A DNA stretch of 36,364 nt from assembly GCA_030611585.1 (NCBI GenBank), contig JAUWPM010000008.1, forward strand, positions 1-36,364, given 5' to 3'. Source of the DNA: Methanosarcinales archaeon (lineage in GTDB: Archaea; Halobacteriota; Syntropharchaeia; Alkanophagales; Methanospirareceae). Shown in pieces: positions 31,729 to 36,364 of the stretch. Every line of letters begins with the position of its first letter. The first letter of the stretch is position 1. A program made the translations under genes and the position numbers. The notes below the pieces were generated by a model. It did no database searches, was not told where the DNA came from, and saw only the letters and a list, made by a program, of their open reading frames with translations.

Positions 31729-33671
31729 ACGAGCATCACCCCCATTACTATCGTGGCTATTATGAGGAATGCCATCACGAGAGAGAGGATAATCTGGACG
31801 TACCTGTTAAGTTGTCCGGTCTGAATCAGTCTGATACTACCCGAAATCCTCTTGAATAACCCCGGCATCACCCAGATATTGCAGAATCCATCTAACCCTC
31901 TGTTTACACAATCGCAGATGCGAGAGATGAAGAACCCTATCTTCGGGCAGAAGTAATCATTCAGGTACGGGAAATACATCCGGTCGCTGAGGACAGTGCT
32001 GAACTTCTGCATAGAGGGCATCCTCGGTTTATACAGTGCAATTCCGAAAGATGCTAAAGCAGCAATACCCACCGCGATCGAAAGAGGCTCAAATCCTGCG
32101 TGGACAAATTCTTTAAGCTCACTCCTCGTGAATATGAGATAAAATATGACGAAAAGCATCGAGACCATCATCACGTATCCCGCCTTCATCAACCCCCCAC
32201 CTTCTACGTGTGCTACATGCGGCTTCTCGCCCTTTATGAAGTTGGTGCTCATGAATCTTGCAAGCACAGCGGAGTAGATTATGGAAGTTGCTAATAGAAG
32301 TATTAAGGGAAGAATGCTGTATTCAGTCGCCAGGTGCTCCATCACGTGATCCATAGCAGATTTAATCCAATAAGCGGTAAGCGGCGGTATTCCAACGAGG
32401 AAAGTGGTTGCGATGATGGTCGTGGCGAAAGCTACCTTCATCTTCTTGCCAAACTCGAGATCGCCGACTGCGAATCTCGTATGAGTTGCATGAATCAAAT
32501 GACCACTGACGAGGAACAAACTCGCTTTTGCGAATGCGTGCGTAGCTAAATACCAGAAACCAACAAGAACTGCGATATTCATTCCGTTTACTTCCGCGTG
32601 TATCCAGTAAGAAGCTGCCGTGGCACCGAACATCAGACCGAGACTGGACATGGTTGTTGCAGCGAGTAGAACTTTCTTTTCGAGCATTCCCAGAGCTACA
32701 AGCGCACCATACAAGCCGGAAATCAAGCCTACAAAAAGTGCGATGATATACACCGTTTCAAGTCCGGGGACGCCGTTCAAAGTCCAGGGCTCTATGTACC
32801 AGGTAATTCGCATGAAAACATAAGCTCCGGCTGCAACCATGGTTGCACTGTGGAGCAGCGCACTAACAGTCGTAGGACCGGTCATCGCGGTCATCAGCCA
32901 CTCGCTGAACGGAACCTGCGCAGATTTGGTGAACAAACCAATGAGGAAAAAGAGCAAGATGATTATCGTGCCTGCAAAGCCAACCGTTCCAAAAAGCGTG
33001 CCCCATCCGATTTGTGAGATGTTCAGGTTACCTGCAAAGACCCATATCGCCGCAATCGCAATGAACATCGGCACGTCACCGAATCTTATGGTTGAGATCG
33101 CACGCCATCCGCCGGAGCTTGGGGGCCAGAAGTAGTTAAGCGGTCCTACCTTCCTGTCTACCGTGCCAACATAAGTGAGTTCTTTATCATCGTCCTTGTA
33201 CCAGTGCCCGATCAGACCCCACGAAGCAGCACCTAAACCCTCCCAGCCGACGAATAGCAAGAATAGGTTATCGCTGTAAACAACTAAGAGCATTGACGCG
33301 GTGAAGAGATTGAAGAAGAACCAGTACCACGGCAGCCGATAATCGCCCTTCATGTAATCCAAGCCGTAAATAGCGATGAAGAACGCTATTAATGTGGTCA
33401 CAACACCCATGTGTATGCTCAGATAATCCGTGATGAATACGAAATTTATCCCCAGTTCGGGGATCCAGGGATAAGAGAATCTACATGCCGGTAGATCCGT
33501 TGGGGCACAGAAGAATATATAAATGCTCACAAGCACAGAGATGAAAATCCCCAAGACTGAGAGCGGGGGCAGTCTATTCACCCATTCCTTACTCTTATAT
33601 GCTAGTACAATCGGCACACTACTGATGATCGGTGCTAAGAACAGTATGAGAAAGAGTATCCACTCATTCAT
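31725..33671 (-). CDS. fqoL: F420H2 dehydrogenase antiporter-like subunit L
   Basis: 648-residue NuoL-like ion-pump subunit, including the long C-terminal lateral helix and final membrane anchor. Motifs: DNLFLLFVGWEGLGAASW (membrane Glu), LIGLFTKSAQVPFSEWLM with the conserved Lys, AMTGPTTVSALLHSATMV, and FLVGIPPLTAYWIKSAMD. An insert of about 25 residues at KVGPLNYFWPPSSGGWRAIS interrupts the usual spacing before RFGDVPMFIA and is typical of archaeal L subunits only in part. It overlaps neighbours on both sides by 4 bases. Confidence 0.95.
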   Translation of the reverse strand: MNEWILFLILFLAPIISSVPIVLAYKSKEWVNRLPPLSVLGIFISVLVSIYIFFCAPTDLPACRFSYPWIPELGINFVFITDYLSIHMGVVTTLIAFFIAIYGLDYMKGDYRLPWYWFFFNLFTASMLLVVYSDNLFLLFVGWEGLGAASWGLIGHWYKDDDKELTYVGTVDRKVGPLNYFWPPSSGGWRAISTIRFGDVPMFIAIAAIWVFAGNLNISQIGWGTLFGTVGFAGTIIILLFFLIGLFTKSAQVPFSEWLMTAMTGPTTVSALLHSATMVAAGAYVFMRITWYIEPWTLNGVPGLETVYIIALFVGLISGLYGALVALGMLEKKVLLAATTMSSLGLMFGATAASYWIHAEVNGMNIAVLVGFWYLATHAFAKASLFLVSGHLIHATHTRFAVGDLEFGKKMKVAFATTIIATTFLVGIPPLTAYWIKSAMDHVMEHLATEYSILPLILLLATSIIYSAVLARFMSTNFIKGEKPHVAHVEGGGLMKAGYVMMVSMLFVIFYLIFTRSELKEFVHAGFEPLSIAVGIAALASFGIALYKPRMPSMQKFSTVLSDRMYFPYLNDYFCPKIGFFISRICDCVNRGLDGFCNIWVMPGLFKRISGSIRLIQTGQLNRYVQIILSLVMAFLIIATIVMGVMLV

Positions 33672-35101
33672 GGTACGATACCTCCTATGACTATTTCGAG
33701 CCCTTTAGTCAGCGCGGGGGCTATGGGTGGGAAGAGGAATATAACAGAAAGTAAACCGATTATGACCAGCGGAATGTAGAGGTAGCCACTCACGTGCTTC
33801 GTTTCCCTCACTGCACTTCTCGGTCGCCCGTAGAAGATCTTCTTCAGCATGTAAAAGCCGTACCAGACGGAGAGCATGAAGAGGAAGACTGCCGGTATGA
33901 TAACCCATAAGTTCAGTCCGAAAGTCTCCACGATACCTCTTAAGATGAAGAACTCGCCCAGCATCCCTACGGTCAATATCCCGCCGAGATTCAGCCAGCC
34001 TATCACCGCGGCATTCGAGATCTCCGGCATGTAATCGTGCAAGCCACCCATGTCTCCGAGATCCTTCATGCCGTATAACGCTATAATACCGCCGGCGGTC
34101 ATTAAGAGGATAGACTTACCAAAAGAATGCGACAGGTATTGGATAACAAGACCCATGAGCCCATAAGAGCCCAAGCAGAGCGCAACCAGCATATAACTCA
34201 TTTGAGAGATCGAGGAATAACCCAGAAGTCGCTTGTAATTAGTTTGCCGGAATACGGAAAAGCCCGCATAGATCCCTGAGAATAACGCATACGCGAGTAT
34301 AGGCACTCTATAAACGTCAATAAAGCACGAGTCCACGAGATATATCCTCAACAGGATGTAACCCGCGAGACCGTCAGCCAGGATCAAAAGCCCTAACGGT
34401 GGTGTTGGACTCTGTTCGTAAGTCCATGGTAACCATGAGTGAATGCCGATCGCCGGGAATTTCACTAACAGACCTATAAACAGAATTGCCCAGGCAAGCA
34501 TACTCACCTCACTCAATCCTTTAAGAGCGAACGTATTATTATCAACCCCTATCAGAATGAAACTAAGCATTGCAAGAACTCCCGGGATCAGCATCCAGAC
34601 GAAATAGAGGATACTGGTCCATCTCCTCTTCTCGTAACCGTAGAGGAAAATGAGTAGGAAAGCGGAAATAACACCTATCTCAAGGAAAGTATAAACAAAT
34701 ACGAGACTGCCACTGTAAATGAGCCAGAGCATAGAAGTCGCAAAGAGGCAGTATAAAAAGGCATATTTACGGTATTCGCTATCCATATCGAGTTTCATAT
34801 CCTCTAATCTGCTTTGCATGTAAGGCAAAGAGACGAAAGCAACCATTGCAGAAACGGCACAAATAGCAAGTCCAAAAGCATTCGAGACGGCGTCGGAGAA
34901 CATATAAATCTCACCCACGGGCGCGGCGAAATCCATAACGTGGAACGTTTCGGAGATACCACTTAACAGACAATGTAAAATATAGAAGAAGGGGATGATA
35001 AAGGAGAAGGCAGCCAAATAAGTGGCAGGTTTGGGTTTCATGAAAAGGACTGTACACGTTACAATCAGGGGCAGGAGCAAGAAATAGATTAATAAACTCA
35101 T
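33668..35101 (-). CDS. fqoM: F420H2 dehydrogenase antiporter-like subunit M
   Basis: 477-residue NuoM-like ion-pump subunit with about 14 spans. Motifs: VFVYTFLEIGVISAFLLIF (membrane Glu), LLVKFPAIGIHSWLPWTYEQ (Lys and HSWLP loop), and TNYKRLLGYSSISQMSYM. The helix after the loop reads LLILADGLAGYILLRI, where NuoM proteins usually have a Lys (pattern LAGVLLKLGGYG). No Lys is present here, but an Asp is. It precedes fqoL with a 4-base overlap and follows fqoK by 3 bases, with GGGGGCGAT as ribosome-binding site. Confidence 0.92.
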   Translation of the reverse strand: MSLLIYFLLLPLIVTCTVLFMKPKPATYLAAFSFIIPFFYILHCLLSGISETFHVMDFAAPVGEIYMFSDAVSNAFGLAICAVSAMVAFVSLPYMQSRLEDMKLDMDSEYRKYAFLYCLFATSMLWLIYSGSLVFVYTFLEIGVISAFLLIFLYGYEKRRWTSILYFVWMLIPGVLAMLSFILIGVDNNTFALKGLSEVSMLAWAILFIGLLVKFPAIGIHSWLPWTYEQSPTPPLGLLILADGLAGYILLRIYLVDSCFIDVYRVPILAYALFSGIYAGFSVFRQTNYKRLLGYSSISQMSYMLVALCLGSYGLMGLVIQYLSHSFGKSILLMTAGGIIALYGMKDLGDMGGLHDYMPEISNAAVIGWLNLGGILTVGMLGEFFILRGIVETFGLNLWVIIPAVFLFMLSVWYGFYMLKKIFYGRPRSAVRETKHVSGYLYIPLVIIGLLSVIFLFPPIAPALTKGLEIVIGGIVP

Positions 35102-35104
35102 AGC

Positions 35105-35419
35105 TTATCTATCGCCCCCTATGGTGACAGAACTTGTGTAAATGTTCTTGTTCTTTCTGTCGAACATTATAATGGCAGTGATAAGGACTAAAAGTTCACA
35201 ACTGCTCGTGAATACACCAACGATGGTTATGCCAAAAGCGGTGTTACTGATGGATGAGAAAAGAGGGAGTACAGACATGAATACCGCACCAAACATGAGT
35301 TCAAGGGATATGAGAAGTCGAACCAGATCTTTACTCGATAAGGCGACGGCGTACCCTATGAGGAGCAGAGCAAAAGATGTTATGTAGATTGCCAATGTGC
35401 TAATCAAGTCTATTTGCAT
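35105..35419 (-). CDS. fqoK: F420H2 dehydrogenase membrane subunit K
   Basis: 104-residue NuoK-like subunit with three spans. The two conserved membrane Glu residues are present in LISLELMFGAVFM and SCELLVLITAIIMFDR. The ATG directly follows the TAA of fqoJ, so the two are translationally coupled. Confidence 0.92.
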   Translation of the reverse strand: MQIDLISTLAIYITSFALLLIGYAVALSSKDLVRLLISLELMFGAVFMSVLPLFSSISNTAFGITIVGVFTSSCELLVLITAIIMFDRKNKNIYTSSVTIGGDR

Positions 35420-35911
35420 TTACTCAGCCGGACCCCCCACTATTTTCAAAGCGGATAACATAAGAAGAATACCAAGCGAGGACAAGGATAGCACAAGTAA
35501 GATATATTCGGGGTTTGCTAAGAAATTCTGGAGTTCAAATTGGATCGTCCCGGTTGCGAGTTGAGGATGGAGAATCGCCTGCCGCTTCACGCAGACGTAA
35601 GAGAAGAAGGCTAAAAAGGAAGCGGTTATGATCACGGGAATCCCCCACAATGCTGAAACCTGGCTTTCCGGGGCAGTTCGATAAGTCGCCGCAAGCGCCA
35701 CCGTCACTATGCCTATCGCACCGGCGAATACAAACGCGATCAAAACGAAGACGGGCTGGATGCCGAAAAGGGCGTAAACGGTTGCTACGGTAATCAGTGT
35801 CACGGACATGAACAGAGCGGAATAGAAATTATCCTTGTTGAACAATACCGCCAAAGATGATAGTACCGCTACGCTCGCAAGGGCTATCAGTAACAATATT
35901 TCAACACTCAT
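35420..35911 (-). CDS. fqoJ: F420H2 dehydrogenase membrane subunit J
   Basis: 163-residue NuoJ-like subunit with five spans; VFVLIAFVFAGAIGIVTVALA is the helix with the pi-bulge region near the E-channel. The frame stays open to 35995, but ATG 35911 is the start: MSVEILLLIALASVAVL is where NuoJ proteins begin, and the TATA box is placed 27 bases before it, giving a leaderless message. It is the first gene of the operon J-K-M-L-N-A-yip1-BCD-H-I-F, the same order that I recall for Archaeoglobus fulgidus fqo. Confidence 0.9.
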   Translation of the reverse strand: MSVEILLLIALASVAVLSSLAVLFNKDNFYSALFMSVTLITVATVYALFGIQPVFVLIAFVFAGAIGIVTVALAATYRTAPESQVSALWGIPVIITASFLAFFSYVCVKRQAILHPQLATGTIQFELQNFLANPEYILLVLSLSSLGILLMLSALKIVGGPAE

Positions 35912-35934
35912 GGGAAGTATGTTTTGAATGTCAC

Positions 35935-35952
35935 TATAAAAAGCTTTCGGTT
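35935..35952 (-). promoter_or_regulatory. Promoter of the fqo operon
   Basis: Minus-strand ACCGAAAGC followed by TTTTTATA: a BRE plus TATA box. The TATA centre at about 35938 is 27 bases before the fqoJ ATG. The BRE is nearly identical to that of the histone gene. No other promoter of comparable quality is seen in the following 11 kb of the operon. Confidence 0.75.
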
Positions 35953-35985
35953 TTTTTCGATGCGGTTGATTAGCGAACCACAAGA

Positions 35986-36364
35986 TTACATACATTCCTT
36001 TAAAGCGATTTTGCCCTTATACAACGCACTCCCTATTACTACCCCGCTTGCGCCTGCATCTTTTATTCGCAGCACGTCCTCCACACTGCTTACTCCCCCG
36101 GCGATTACCACCGGGACGTTCACCGAACTTACGAACTCCTCTATAATTCCCGGCTCTATGCCCCGCATCAAACCTTCAACATCTACGTTCGTAAACAGCA
36201 GACTACCCGCACCTATCCTCTCTGCATGCTTCGCCGCTTCTGTTGCATCCACCCCCGTTACCTCTCGCCACCCGTCAATCGCCACTTTGCCCTTTATCAC
36301 GTCCAACGCAACCATTACCCGTTCGGAAGAGAACTCATCCGCCACGGTCTCGATGAGCTGCGGT
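35986..36364 (-). CDS. hisA: HisA, phosphoribosylformimino-AICAR ribotide isomerase (N-terminus cut by window edge)
   Basis: C-terminal 125 residues of a (beta/alpha)8 isomerase in histidine biosynthesis; the reading frame is open to the right edge. The sequence PQLIETVADEFSSERVMVALD, then KVAIDGWREVTGVDA, LLFTNVDVEGLMRGIE, VPVVIAGGVSSVEDVLRI and GASGVVIGSALYKGKI holds the second phosphate-binding half, including the FTN/TDVxxDG-type strand and the AGGV and GSALY motifs. The conserved Asp of TDVDxDG reads TNVDVEG here. HisA-like paralogues exist in archaea, so HisF is excluded, but a HisA homologue is possible. Confidence 0.85.
   Translation of the reverse strand, partial: PQLIETVADEFSSERVMVALDVIKGKVAIDGWREVTGVDATEAAKHAERIGAGSLLFTNVDVEGLMRGIEPGIIEEFVSSVNVPVVIAGGVSSVEDVLRIKDAGASGVVIGSALYKGKIALKECM

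Overview
The window comes from an archaeon, most likely a Euryarchaeota/Halobacteriota lineage close to methane- or alkane-oxidising archaea (ANME-1/Methanophagales, Syntropharchaeales) or Archaeoglobi. The evidence is a 66-residue HMf-type histone, Pelota, BRE/TATA promoters with leaderless or very short leaders, a methanofuran-biosynthesis-type protein (MfnF family), and a complete F420H2 dehydrogenase operon of the Fqo/Fpo type. The assignment is inferred from gene content; no marker was searched.

Layout. 1-4.8 kb (minus strand): acetolactate synthase large subunit cut by the left edge, a CPA2/Kef-type cation:proton antiporter overlapping a TrkA-N/tandem-Usp regulator, and a CBS-domain protein, with repeats between the last two. 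5.0-7.0 kb (plus): histone with promoter and terminator, a Na+/Ca2+-exchanger-family protein and an unrecognised small protein. 7.0-14.4 kb (minus): eukaryotic-type (type II) NADP isocitrate dehydrogenase, a VapB-like/VapC toxin-antitoxin pair, then a tight aconitase-aclB-aclA operon for ATP-citrate lyase. Together these link 2-oxoglutarate, citrate and acetyl-CoA. 14.4-17.6 kb: an MfnF-like protein (minus), GrpE and an orphan iron/cobalamin-type ABC ATPase (plus). 17.9-20.1 kb (plus): a strikingly AT-rich two-gene island encoding a SAMHD1-like HD phosphohydrolase and a Pol-beta-type nucleotidyltransferase, bracketed by imperfect direct repeats. 20.6-24.1 kb: Pelota (minus), an AAA/DUF4143 ATPase and a metallophosphoesterase (plus). 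24.1-35.9 kb (minus): one long operon fqoJ-K-M-L-N-A-yip1-BCD-H-I-F, with subunits B, C and D fused in one polypeptide and a four-cluster FqoI. The right edge cuts hisA.

The fqo operon oxidises F420H2, passes electrons through Fe-S clusters to a membrane carrier and pumps ions through antiporter-like subunits L, M and N. The antiporter/RCK pair and the Na+/Ca2+-type exchanger would tap or balance the resulting gradients. The aconitase/ACL/IDH genes could run citrate cleavage (reductive TCA direction) or, in reverse, citrate formation for glutamate.

Intergenic DNA carries several short-period palindromic repeat families. The most notable is a roughly 60-bp element of 10-bp-phased units that ends at or next to the start codons of three unrelated genes. 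The best candidate for an undescribed system is the HD + nucleotidyltransferase island. The most unusual metabolic feature is the archaeal ATP-citrate lyase operon.
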